In this document: one piece after another, positions 1 to 6,358 of the stretch
Layout: every line of letters begins with the position of its first letter
Position numbering within the stretch: the first letter of the stretch is position 1
From: Pseudomonadota bacterium
Lineage (GTDB): Bacteria > Pseudomonadota > Gammaproteobacteria > Steroidobacterales > Steroidobacteraceae
DNA: 6,567 bases
Direction of reading: 5' to 3'
Assembly (NCBI GenBank): GCA_021779875.1
Contig: JAJXZV010000057.1
Coordinates: 1-6,567, forward strand
Position numbers and translations under genes: made by a program
Notes under the pieces: generated by a model
What the model was told of the DNA's origin: nothing
The model's input: only the letters and a program-made list of their open reading frames with translations
The model's database searches: none

Positions 1-1512
1 TCGCTCCACCCCGCCGAGCCGCGTGACCTGCGCCAGACCGCCGCCGCCGGCCGGCACCCGGTACACGTCGTATTCGTAAGGAGCGCGCCGGTTCGCGAGC
101 ACGTAGAACCAGCGCCCATCCTGCGACAGCTGCGGCTTCGACACTTCGAACCGCCCTTCGGTCAGCGCCCGTGCGGCGCCGTCCGCCGGCTTGAGGTACA
201 GGTGCGCGAACCCCGACTCCTCGGACTGATACCAGAGCGTGCGGCCGCCGCGCAGCCAGCCGAACTCGTCGAAGTCCCAGTTGACCCAGGCCGGATCGCT
301 CAGCCGGTGCTGAGGCACGAGGGCGAAGCGCCCCAGATCCACGGTGGCGATCCATCGATCCTTGTGGTCCAGGGCGCGCAGTTCGACCGCGACCGCCGCC
401 GCGTCCGGACTCCAGCGAACGCCGGTCTCGATCGCACGCTCGCCGCGCACGACCTGCACCCCGCGCCGCTTGGGCGCCGCCGGCTCCGGCGTCTCGCCGC
501 GCGGGCCCGATGGGTGCAGCCGCCGCGCCGCGTTCTCCGCGCGGACCGCCGCGAGCGGATCGTCCCCGATGCCCGGCAGAGCCTCGGTCGACAGCGGATG
601 CACGCCGTGATCGACCAGATTCAGCAGCAGCAGGGACTGCGGCGGCGGCGGATCGCGTCCGACGCGGGCTCGCTCCGGCTCGAACTCCTCGTAGCCCGAG
701 TCGGTGACGTAACGGGTCAGCTTGCCCTGCACCGCCTTGCCCGCCGGCTTCGGCTCGGTGACCACCAACAGCCAGCGTGCATCCGGCGACAGCGCCGTGC
801 CGCGCACCACCACGTCGTCGCCCAGGTAGAACGGCAGGACGGGACGGGACGCGTCGACGCGTTGCAGGTCGCGCGCGGCGCGCCGCTTCGCGCGCTCGTC
901 CTCGCGCGCCTTCTGCAGCGTCGAGAAGGTCCGCAGCTGCAGGTCCCGCAGGTCGTCCGCGGGCGGCTCGGCATCCGGGTCCTTCTCGGTCTTGAGGACC
1001 GCCGCCTGCGCGGTCACGCCGGATGCGAAATCGAACACGTACCAGTCGGTGCCGGCGCGAAAGCTCAGCGACTTCCCGTCCGGCGAGAATTGCGGATCGC
1101 TTTCGACCTGCGCCGTGCGGGTGATCTGCCGCAGGTGCCCGCTCGCGAGGTCGCGCACGAAGATGTCCCCGTGGCGGGCGAACGCGGCGCGGTTGCCGGC
1201 CTCGTCGAGGACCCACGGTCCGTCGGCTTCGGCCTGCCCGGCCTCGAGCACCGCGTCGCGGCCCGACCCGAGCTCGATCCGATGCAGATCGACGAGCGGG
1301 GTCCCCGCGCGCTTGGCCGAGTAGTAGACGGCCGCCCCGTCGGCCGCCCAATAGGCGTCCTCGACCGGGGCGCCGATCCAGTCCGGATCGGCCATGATCT
1401 GCTCGAGCCCGACCTCGCCGGTCGCGGCATCGGCCGCCCACGCTCCGTGGAACAGGGGCATCGAGGCGGCGAGCAGCGCCGCACCGAGAAGACGGTGTGC
1501 AGGAAGGATCAC
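1..1512 (-). CDS. Secreted S9-family serine peptidase, N-terminal propeller part (3' end off window)
   Basis: The minus-strand frame is open without a stop from the GTG at 1512-1510 to base 1, giving 504 codons. The GTG start is chosen because it opens directly onto a classical signal peptide: MILPAHRLL, a hydrophobic stretch LGAALLAASMPLF, and a likely signal peptidase I cut after AWA at residue 26. A GAGG ribosome site lies 11 nt upstream, over the stop of the preceding gene. The mature part shows repeated WSPD/FSPDG-like blades (QFSPDGKSLSF, RWSPDAAAVAV, QLSQDGRWFYV) and a YWAADGAAVYY segment, as in the beta-propeller of prolyl oligopeptidase/DPP-IV family (S9) enzymes. A Lys/Arg/Glu-rich insert lies near residues 195-225. 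The alpha/beta-hydrolase domain with the Ser-Asp-His triad would follow and is not in the window, so catalytic competence and substrate cannot be judged. Periplasmic peptide hydrolysis is the family expectation. It follows the acetyltransferase gene by 13 nt, so the two are probably co-transcribed. Confidence 0.85.
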   Translation of the reverse strand, partial: MILPAHRLLGAALLAASMPLFHGAWAADAATGEVGLEQIMADPDWIGAPVEDAYWAADGAAVYYSAKRAGTPLVDLHRIELGSGRDAVLEAGQAEADGPWVLDEAGNRAAFARHGDIFVRDLASGHLRQITRTAQVESDPQFSPDGKSLSFRAGTDWYVFDFASGVTAQAAVLKTEKDPDAEPPADDLRDLQLRTFSTLQKAREDERAKRRAARDLQRVDASRPVLPFYLGDDVVVRGTALSPDARWLLVVTEPKPAGKAVQGKLTRYVTDSGYEEFEPERARVGRDPPPPQSLLLLNLVDHGVHPLSTEALPGIGDDPLAAVRAENAARRLHPSGPRGETPEPAAPKRRGVQVVRGERAIETGVRWSPDAAAVAVELRALDHKDRWIATVDLGRFALVPQHRLSDPAWVNWDFDEFGWLRGGRTLWYQSEESGFAHLYLKPADGAARALTEGRFEVSKPQLSQDGRWFYVLANRRAPYEYDVYRVPAGGGGLAQVTRLGGVER

Positions 1513-1525
1513 GATTCGGTGTGCC

Positions 1526-2023
1526 TCACGGGTCAAGGTCGAGTTCCAGGTAGACGGCATCGGCCAGCGGATTCCGGTAATACGGCGCGATCTCGCGAAA
1601 GCCCAGCGATCGGTACAGGCCGCGAGCCGCGCGCATGCCGGCGAGCGTGTCGAGCACCATGCTTGCGTACCCCAGCTCGCGCGCCCGGGCGATCAGCGCG
1701 GCCGCGAGCCGCCCGCCCAGCCCGAGACCGCGCGCGGCCTCGCGGACGTACAGGCGTTTCATCTCGCAGCGTCGGGCGTCGAGCCGGCGCAGCGCCCCGC
1801 AGCCCAGCCACTGCGGGCCGCCGCGGGCGAGCAGCAGGCTGCCCGACGGGCGGCCGTACATCTCGGGCAGATGTTCGAGCTCGCGCGTGAACCCCTGGAA
1901 GCACAGGTCCACGCCGAGCTGCGCCGCGTATTCCTCGAACAGCGTGTGCGCGGCCGCATAGTCCGCGGCGCTCGCGGCCTCGACGATGGTTTCGGATGCG
2001 CACGCGCGCCCGCCCTGGCTCAT
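1526..2023 (-). CDS. GNAT-family N-acetyltransferase
   Basis: This is a 165-residue protein, the usual size for a single-domain GNAT enzyme that moves an acetyl group from acetyl-CoA to an amine. The acetyl-CoA pyrophosphate-binding motif A is clear at residues 91-106 (LYVREAARGLGLGGRL, fitting the R/Q-x-x-G-x-G/A rule). It is preceded by a CEMKRLYV strand and followed by the helix AALIARARELGY. Motif B (AARGLYRSLGFREI, 132-145) supplies a Tyr at 137 in the place of the usual general acid. The C-terminal strand ADAVYLELDLDP closes the fold. The acceptor cannot be named; amino acids, antibiotics and protein termini are all possible. No Shine-Dalgarno precedes the ATG, which fits leaderless or hairpin-affected initiation. 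The gene lies 36 nt after motD and 13 nt before the secreted peptidase gene, so it appears to open a new unit unrelated to motility. Confidence 0.9.
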   Translation of the reverse strand: MSQGGRACASETIVEAASAADYAAAHTLFEEYAAQLGVDLCFQGFTRELEHLPEMYGRPSGSLLLARGGPQWLGCGALRRLDARRCEMKRLYVREAARGLGLGGRLAAALIARARELGYASMVLDTLAGMRAARGLYRSLGFREIAPYYRNPLADAVYLELDLDP

Positions 2024-2032
2024 GGGCCGGGC
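2008..2032 (-). promoter_or_regulatory. GC-only hairpin with the GNAT start codon in its loop
   Basis: On the plus strand the arms are GCCCGCCC (2008-2015) and GGGCCGGGC (2024-2032), which pair over 8 G-C pairs with one bulged C. The 8-nt loop (2016-2023) contains the complement of the GNAT ATG at 2021-2023. In mRNA read through from motD this stem would surround the start codon. There is no U-run after it, so it is not a standard intrinsic terminator. In GC-rich DNA such pairing can arise by chance. Confidence 0.4.
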
Positions 2033-2038
2033 AGTATA
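2033..2038 (-). promoter_or_regulatory. Candidate -10 box (TATACT) for the GNAT-peptidase unit
   Basis: On the minus strand TATACT lies in the 36-nt gap after motD and ends 9 nt before the GNAT ATG. It matches the sigma-70 -10 consensus TATAAT at five of six bases and is one of few AT-rich hexamers in this GC-rich stretch. A start about 7 nt downstream would leave a leader of only 2-3 nt, consistent with the missing ribosome site. No good -35 hexamer is visible 16-18 bp upstream, so this is a candidate only. Confidence 0.4.
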
Positions 2039-2059
2039 CGCGCCGATGGCGGACCGGGC

Positions 2060-3019
2060 TCAGTGCGCGGGCGTCGCGGGGGTTCGCACCGCCTTCTCGA
2101 TGTTCTCCGGCGGCACCCTGGGGAGCAGGCGGTTGCCCGCGCTCGCGCCGTCCGCGAGTTCGACGCCGTCGGCCGCCTCGCGCGGCGTCCCCCGGTCGGC
2201 GACGACGGCGGTCAGATCGCCCGGCGAGACCTGCTCGAGCACCAGGATGGCGACGCGGCGATTGGCGTTGCGCCCCTCCGGGGTGTCGTTCGCCTGGCGC
2301 GGGTGGAATTCCCCGAAGCCGACGATCTCGAGGCGCATCGGATCGATGCCCGCCTTCGTGAACTCGTGCACCACGCTCGCCGCGCGCGCCGCCGACAGCT
2401 CCCAGTTCGAGGGAAAGGCGGCGGTGCGGATCGGCCGGTCGTCGGTATGGCCCTCGACGCGGATCGGGTTCGGAAACGGCTTGAGGACCTCGGCGAGCTT
2501 GTCGAGCACCGGGGCGGCGGCGGGCGTGAACTCGCCGGCGCCGCTCGGGAACAGGATGTCGGTGTTGATCTCGATCTCGAGCCACATGCTCTCGCGCCGG
2601 ACGGTCACCAGCTTCGCATCGATGAGCGCCTGCATCGCGTCCTGCACCTGGCGCTCCATCCTGATCAGCGCGCCGGGCGCCGCCCCCGACCGGTCGGTCT
2701 CCGAGACGCTGGGATCGCGCGGCGCCTCGGTTCTCGGGCTGTTCAGCTTGATCAATGCGGTCGGCGCGATGCCGACCAGCGGCTTCTCGCCGCCCTTGCC
2801 CGGCTGCCGGTCGCCTATGTTGACCGGCTGCACGCTCTTCGGCGCGCCGTGGAACGCGGCGATGAGCGAATCCGACAGCACGCGGAACTTGCCCTCGTTG
2901 ACCGAGGACATGGCGTACATGACGGTGAACAGCGCGAACAGCAGCGTCACCAGATCGCCGTACGGGATCGCCCACGCTTCGGCGTTGACGTGCTCCTCGT
3001 GCTTTTTCCTGCGGGCCAT
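2060..3019 (-). CDS. motD: Flagellar stator protein MotD (MotB family)
   Basis: This is the peptidoglycan-anchoring stator subunit (319 residues), which with MotC forms the ion channel that drives the flagellum. The N-terminus is a short basic cytoplasmic stretch (MARRKKHEEH). It is followed by one membrane helix at about residues 18-38 holding the ion-carrying aspartate D22 (PYGDLVTLLFALF), equivalent to D32 of E. coli MotB. A Pro/Gly-rich linker covers about 58-115. The OmpA-like peptidoglycan-binding domain spans about 145-263, with LFPSGAGEFT (156-165), GHTDDRPI (190-197), NWELSAARA (205-213) and NANRRV (251-256). A Pro/Ala-rich tail of about 55 residues follows. The MARRKKHEEH opening and the SSVNEGKFRVLSDSL segment are MotD-like rather than MotB-like. 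A GGAG ribosome site (3029-3032) stands 9 nt before the ATG, 13 nt after the motC stop. It is the last flagellar gene of the unit in this window. Confidence 0.93.
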   Translation of the reverse strand: MARRKKHEEHVNAEAWAIPYGDLVTLLFALFTVMYAMSSVNEGKFRVLSDSLIAAFHGAPKSVQPVNIGDRQPGKGGEKPLVGIAPTALIKLNSPRTEAPRDPSVSETDRSGAAPGALIRMERQVQDAMQALIDAKLVTVRRESMWLEIEINTDILFPSGAGEFTPAAAPVLDKLAEVLKPFPNPIRVEGHTDDRPIRTAAFPSNWELSAARAASVVHEFTKAGIDPMRLEIVGFGEFHPRQANDTPEGRNANRRVAILVLEQVSPGDLTAVVADRGTPREAADGVELADGASAGNRLLPRVPPENIEKAVRTPATPAH

Positions 3020-3032
3020 GCGGTCGGGCTCC

Positions 3033-3776
3033 CTAGTGGTGGAAATAGCCCTGAAGCTTCGACTCGATGTTGCGCGGGTTCTCGCCCTGGGCGATGGCGA
3101 TGATGCCCTCGATGGCCATGGTGCGGATCTGCGTCTGTCCGTGGATCACCGACTTCAGCTTGTTGCCCATGGGCAGGAACACGAGATTCGCGAAGGCGAT
3201 GCCGTAGATCGTGGCGACGAACGCCGCCGCGATGCCGTGCCCTAGCTTGGAGGGGTCGGCGAGGTTCTGCATCACCGCCATCAGGCCCATGACGGCGCCG
3301 ATGATGCCGAGCGTCGGCGAGTAGACGCCCATGGCCTCGAACACCTTGGCCGCCTGCGTGTCGAAGTGCTCCATGGTGTCGAGCTCGATCTCCATGCTCG
3401 AACGGATCGCATCGGGCTCGCCGCCGTCGACCAGCGACTGCAGCCCCTTCTTGAGGAAGGCGTCCTGTTCCTGCTCCACGGCCGACTCCAGGCCGAGCAG
3501 GCCCTGCTTGCGCGCGATGTTGCTCCACTCGACGATCTTTTCGATGGTCGCCGCCGGGTTGGCCGCGGGCGGCTTGAACACCCAGGATATGATCCGCCAC
3601 GCCCTCAGGAAGGTCGCCATCGGCGTCTGCACCAGGCTCGCCGCGAACGTGCCGACCACCACGATCACGAAGGCGGCGCTGCCGACCAGCGCGCCGGCGC
3701 TGCTGCCCTTGAGGATGGCGCCGCCGATGATCGCGAACAGCGCGAGCACGATGCCGATGATGCTGAGGATGTCCAT
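3033..3776 (-). CDS. motC: Flagellar stator protein MotC (MotA/TolQ/ExbB family)
   Basis: This is the inner-membrane stator subunit (247 residues) that contacts the rotor and turns ion flow into torque. Four membrane helices fit the sequence: about 3-20, 28-50, 150-170 and 181-203. The cytoplasmic loop of about 52-148 carries R89 and E97, eight residues apart like the rotor-contacting R90 and E98 of E. coli MotA. The functionally critical prolines are both present: P154 in YSPTLGIIGAVMGL (E. coli P173) and P202 in FLPMGNKL (P222). The length of about 250 residues, the opening MDILSIIGIVLA and the QTP segment at 50-52 suit the MotC/PomA-like branch rather than the longer enteric MotA. The ATG is 5 nt after the fliA stop, with only a weak GGA nearby, so translation is probably coupled to fliA. 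Whether the driving ion is H+ or Na+ cannot be read from these motifs. Confidence 0.93.
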   Translation of the reverse strand: MDILSIIGIVLALFAIIGGAILKGSSAGALVGSAAFVIVVVGTFAASLVQTPMATFLRAWRIISWVFKPPAANPAATIEKIVEWSNIARKQGLLGLESAVEQEQDAFLKKGLQSLVDGGEPDAIRSSMEIELDTMEHFDTQAAKVFEAMGVYSPTLGIIGAVMGLMAVMQNLADPSKLGHGIAAAFVATIYGIAFANLVFLPMGNKLKSVIHGQTQIRTMAIEGIIAIAQGENPRNIESKLQGYFHH

Positions 3777-3781
3777 CCGCG

Positions 3782-4564
3782 TCAGTCCGGCGTCAACCAG
3801 TCGCTCAGCCGCGCGCGCAGGCGCACCAGCGCCTGCCCGTGGATCTGGCAGACCCTCGACTCGGAGACCTCCAGGACCTCGCCGATCTCCCGCAGGTTCA
3901 TGTCCTGGTCGTAGTACAGGGACAGCACGAGCTTCTCCCGTTCGGGCAGCTGGTCGATCGCACCCGCGAGCGCGTCCCGGAAGCCCTCGTCCTCGATGTG
4001 GTCGAACGGCCCCGGGCCGTCGTCGCGCGCGTGGTCCGCCGGGCTCGATTCGTCGTCGCCGCCGCCCATCTGGTCGAAGCTGAACACCCGGCAGCTCGCC
4101 GCGTCCTGCACCAGCTTGTGATATTCCTCCATCGAGACCCCGAGACCCTGGGCGATGTCGGCGGGCGTCGCGTCATGGCCCTTGGCGTTCTCGATCTTGC
4201 GCACCACGTCGGCCATCTCGCGCATGCTTCGGTGCACCGAGCGCGGCGTCCAATCGGACTTGCGCACCTCGTCGAGCATCGCGCCGCGGATGCGGATGCC
4301 GGCGTAGGTCTCGAAATTCGCGCCCTTGGTCGCCGAATAGTGCTTGGCGGCGTCCAGCAGGCCGATCATGCCGGCCTGGATCAGGTCGTCGACCTCGACG
4401 TTGGGCGGCATGCGGCTCACCAGATGGTAGGCGATGCGCTTGACCAGATCGGCGTGCCGCAGCACGAGCTCGGCCTGCGGCAGCTGATCCACCGGCAGGC
4501 CACCTGGCGTGCCCGGTCGGGGCTGACGCCGCTGAGTATCTGAATATTGTGTGCTTGCTCTCAT
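3782..4564 (-). CDS. fliA: Flagellar sigma factor FliA (sigma-28)
   Basis: This is a 260-residue sigma-70-family factor that directs RNA polymerase to late flagellar genes such as flagellin. Region 2 covers about 30-105 (VEVDDLIQAGMIGLLDAA, then FETYAGIRIRGAMLDEVRK and the SDWTPRSVHR segment typical of FliA). Region 3 follows at about 110-160. Region 4 has the helix-turn-helix at about 223-243 (LREIGEVLEVSESRVCQIH). An acidic, Gly-rich linker at about 162-188 separates regions 3 and 4 and helps account for the extra length over the ~240-residue enteric protein. The ATG at 4564 is chosen because it overlaps the flhG stop as ATGA and because homology does not extend into the in-frame upstream codons (a longer frame opens at 4654). 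The first 15 codons are noticeably AT-richer than their surroundings. No strong ribosome site is seen, so translational coupling to flhG is likely. FliA activity is normally checked by the anti-sigma factor FlgM, which is not encoded here. Confidence 0.96.
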   Translation of the reverse strand: MRASTQYSDTQRRQPRPGTPGGLPVDQLPQAELVLRHADLVKRIAYHLVSRMPPNVEVDDLIQAGMIGLLDAAKHYSATKGANFETYAGIRIRGAMLDEVRKSDWTPRSVHRSMREMADVVRKIENAKGHDATPADIAQGLGVSMEEYHKLVQDAASCRVFSFDQMGGGDDESSPADHARDDGPGPFDHIEDEGFRDALAGAIDQLPEREKLVLSLYYDQDMNLREIGEVLEVSESRVCQIHGQALVRLRARLSDWLTPD

Positions 4565-5448
4565 TGCAATACCGTCGAAGGACCCATCTGGGCCCCCACC
4601 ATCCGTTCGACGAAGAACTCCAGGTGACCGCGTGCCCCTTGTGGCACCGCCCACTTATCGGCCTTGACCGCCAGATTCTTGAGCGCCAGTGACGAAACCG
4701 ACGCCGGGTAGGCGTCCACCACCGGGGTCTGGCGCTGCACTGCACGACGCAGATAGTCGTCGTACGGCACCGAACCGGCGAATTCGAGCGACACGTCGAG
4801 AAACCGGTCACAGACCCGCAGGATCTTTTCGTAAAGTGCCGGCCCTTCGCCCGAGCGGCGCGTCTGGTTCGCGAGGATCTGGAAGCGCCGCACGCCGCGC
4901 TCGCGGCTCAGCACCTTGATGAGTCCGTAGGCGTCGGTGATCGAGGCGGGCTCGTCGCACACCACCACGAGCACGTGGTGCGCCGCCTGGCTGAAGGTGA
5001 GGACGCTGTCGTGCAAGCCCGCGGCGGTGTCGACCACGAGCACCTCGACGCTGTGGTAGAGCTCGCTGAACGCGCGGATGATCCCCGCGTGCTCGGCGGG
5101 CGAGAGATTGGCCATGCTGCGCACGCCGGAAGCCGCCGGCACCACCTGCACGCCGTGCGGACCGGTGACGATGGCGTCCTCGAGGGTGCAATCACCCCGC
5201 ACGACGTGGCCGAGGTGAAAGCGCGTGTGCAGACCGAGCAGCACGTCGACGTTGGCGAGCCCCAGGTCGGCGTCCACGAGCATCACGTCGCGCCCCTGCG
5301 CGGCGATGGACACCGCGAGATTGGCCGAGACCGTGGTCTTGCCGACTCCGCCCTTGCCGCCGGTGACCGCGATCACCTTGACGGGGCGCGAGGCGTTCAA
5401 TTCCTCGAGGGTCGCCGCCTGGGTCCGGGAGAGGATGAAATCAGCCAT
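4561..5448 (-). CDS. flhG: Flagellar number regulator FlhG (FleN), MinD-type ATPase
   Basis: This is a 295-residue ParA/MinD-superfamily ATPase that works with FlhF at the cell pole and, in polar flagellates, limits flagella to the correct number. The deviant Walker A GGKGGVGKTT is at 30-39 with the signature K32. DADLGLANVD at 59-68 carries the catalytic-type aspartate, and DTAAG at 140-144 is the Walker B/switch region. The segments VPAASGVRSM, CDEPASITDAYGLIK and FAGSVPYDDYLRRAV are typical of FleN. The N-terminus has TQAATLEEL (9-17), a variant of the DQAxxLR helix by which FlhG stimulates the FlhF GTPase. The C-terminal HLEFFVERMV (275-284) is the expected MinD-like amphipathic membrane-targeting helix. 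The ATG lies inside flhF (8-nt overlap) and the stop overlaps the fliA start, so the three genes are translationally coupled. In Pseudomonas the homologue also restrains the master activator FleQ; no fleQ gene is present here. Confidence 0.96.
   Translation of the reverse strand: MADFILSRTQAATLEELNASRPVKVIAVTGGKGGVGKTTVSANLAVSIAAQGRDVMLVDADLGLANVDVLLGLHTRFHLGHVVRGDCTLEDAIVTGPHGVQVVPAASGVRSMANLSPAEHAGIIRAFSELYHSVEVLVVDTAAGLHDSVLTFSQAAHHVLVVVCDEPASITDAYGLIKVLSRERGVRRFQILANQTRRSGEGPALYEKILRVCDRFLDVSLEFAGSVPYDDYLRRAVQRQTPVVDAYPASVSSLALKNLAVKADKWAVPQGARGHLEFFVERMVGAQMGPSTVLQ
4655..4681 (-). promoter_or_regulatory. Candidate internal sigma-28 (FliA) promoter upstream of fliA
   Basis: On the minus strand an exact sigma-28 -10 octamer, GCCGATAA, spans 4662-4655 within the last third of flhG. 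Upstream is TCAAGAAT, of which CAAG (4681-4678) stands exactly 15 bp before the octamer, where the consensus has TAAA. The -10 box ends 90 nt before the fliA ATG and is on the correct strand. The caution is that the octamer reads as flhG codons for Ala-Asp-Lys, so coding constraint could produce it, and the -35 match is imperfect. Confidence 0.4.
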
Positions 5449-6352
5449 GGGCGTGCACCCGGCCGAATTGCCGCGCGAGGTAGGCGTCGTTGCCCGGCGG
5501 CGGAGCCTTGGCGCGCAGCTGCATGGCGCTGCGCACCAGCCAGATGCGGCGCCGGTGCGCGCTGTGCAGGTCCTCCGGCACGCGCTGCCCGTCGCACAGA
5601 TAGGCGATCTTCAGCCGGTGCCGCACCACCGCCGACAGGGCGCCGCCGAGGTTCGCGGCCTCGTCCACCTTGGTGAGCACGCAGGCCGCCGGCGCGACCC
5701 GCGCGAAGGTGCGCACGATCTCGTCGAGCGCCTGCGCCTCGGCGAGCGCCGCCAGCGCGAGCAGCACCTGGGCGCGCGCGGCGCCGAGCTGCAAGGCCGC
5801 GAGCTGCTCGGACAGGCGCCGGTCGCGCGGCCCCATGCCCGCCGTGTCGATCAGGATCAGCTTCTTGGCCCGCAGGTGCTGCAGCACCTTGGCGAGCTGC
5901 GGGCCGTCGTTGGCCACGTGCATCGGCGCGCCCAGCAGACGGGCGTAGGTCATCAGCTGCTCGCGGGCGCCGATCCGATAGCAGTCGGTGCTCACCATGG
6001 CCAGATCCTGGCTGCCGTGGCGCATGCTCCAGCGCGCCGCCAGCTTCGCGATCGTGGTGGTCTTGCCGGCGCCGGTCGGGCCGACCACCGCGACGATGCC
6101 CGGATTGACGGTGTGCAGCTGCTCGACCACCGGCAGGTGCTTGATCAGCAGCGCGAGCGGCAGATTCGAGGGATCCTCGAGATTGGTGCGTCGCGGCGCG
6201 AGCGCCGCCAGGCTGCGCGCGATGTCCGGCGCAATGTGCAGCGACGACAATTCCTCCAGCACCCGCGCCTTCAGCGGCTCGCGCACCTTCCGGTCGTGCC
6301 ACGAGAGCGCGGCGAGCTCGTTCTCCATCATCGTGCGCAGATCGCTGAGCTC
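5441..6352 (-). CDS. flhF: Flagellar GTPase FlhF, 5'-truncated at a sequence junction
   Basis: This is an SRP-type (SIMIBI) GTPase that marks the pole where the flagellum is built. The recognisable part runs from about ELSDLRTMMENELAALSW to the stop, about 303 residues. It contains the helical N region (HDRKVREPLKARVLEEL onward) and a complete G domain: G1 GPTGAGKTTT (6082-6053 by codon), the DCYRIGAREQL segment, G3 DTAGMGPRD, G4 TKVDEA and the closing GQRVPEDLH of SRP GTPases. The usual FlhF start, a basic N-terminal domain beginning like MKIKRF and a variable linker, is absent. Upstream codons are antisense to an unrelated plus-strand gene. The frame stays open to the window end with an ATG at 6448 and inner ATGs at 6331 and 6328, so an automatic call may start at any of these; I regard none as the native start. 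The 3' end overlaps flhG by 8 nt. The G domain looks intact, so the gene was probably whole in the organism. Confidence 0.9.
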   Translation of the reverse strand, partial: ELSDLRTMMENELAALSWHDRKVREPLKARVLEELSSLHIAPDIARSLAALAPRRTNLEDPSNLPLALLIKHLPVVEQLHTVNPGIVAVVGPTGAGKTTTIAKLAARWSMRHGSQDLAMVSTDCYRIGAREQLMTYARLLGAPMHVANDGPQLAKVLQHLRAKKLILIDTAGMGPRDRRLSEQLAALQLGAARAQVLLALAALAEAQALDEIVRTFARVAPAACVLTKVDEAANLGGALSAVVRHRLKIAYLCDGQRVPEDLHSAHRRRIWLVRSAMQLRAKAPPPGNDAYLARQFGRVHAHG

Positions 6353-6358
6353 GCGCCC
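6347..6358. other. Junction between flhF and an unrelated gene fragment (probable assembly chimera)
   Basis: Leftward of this point the minus strand reads as FlhF; rightward the plus strand reads as a NEW3-type protein. Both reading frames lose their N-terminal parts here, which no ordinary gene arrangement would give. The palindrome GAGCTC sits at 6347-6352 and recurs at 6314-6319 and 6457-6462. Plus-strand codons over 6347-6358 (Glu-Leu-Ala-Pro) could fit either side, so the parents may share a few bases of microhomology. Confidence 0.75.

Noticed and set aside
1534..1536. TTG as an upstream start for the S9 peptidase
   Set aside because: It would place eight extra, partly charged residues before the signal peptide and lies inside the acetyltransferase gene. 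The GTG at 1512 has a ribosome site and gives a clean signal peptide.
202..1890. Plus-strand open frame of 562 codons across the peptidase and acetyltransferase genes
   Set aside because: Arg/Ala/Pro-rich with no recognisable motif, antisense to two well-supported genes. Long antisense frames are expected at this G+C level.
2024..2059. Intrinsic terminator after motD
   Set aside because: The available hairpin is GC-rich but has no following U-run, and it sits over the next start codon.
1533..2975. Minus-strand 480-codon frame overlapping motD and GNAT in another register
   Set aside because: Rich in Arg/Gly/Ala and without motifs, while the MotD and GNAT frames beside it have intact catalytic or structural residues.
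1394..3103. Plus-strand open frame of 569 codons over the GNAT and motD genes
   Set aside because: Composition is that of complementary GC-rich coding sequence; motD and the GNAT gene on the other strand carry clear family motifs.
3839..4543. Plus-strand 234-codon frame antisense to fliA
   Set aside because: It is the complement of FliA codons, with runs of Val/Asp/Leu/His and no domain of its own.
4535..4570. AT-rich patch at the fliA start with TTGCAA and AATATT as a possible sigma-70 promoter
   Set aside because: A transcript from it would begin inside fliA, after its start codon. The low G+C is better explained by easing translation initiation.
4565..4654. Longer FliA starting at ATG 4654
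   Set aside because: The extra 30 residues are Gly/Arg-rich, overlap the functional FlhG C-terminal helix and do not resemble FliA. The ATGA overlap at 4564 is the natural start.
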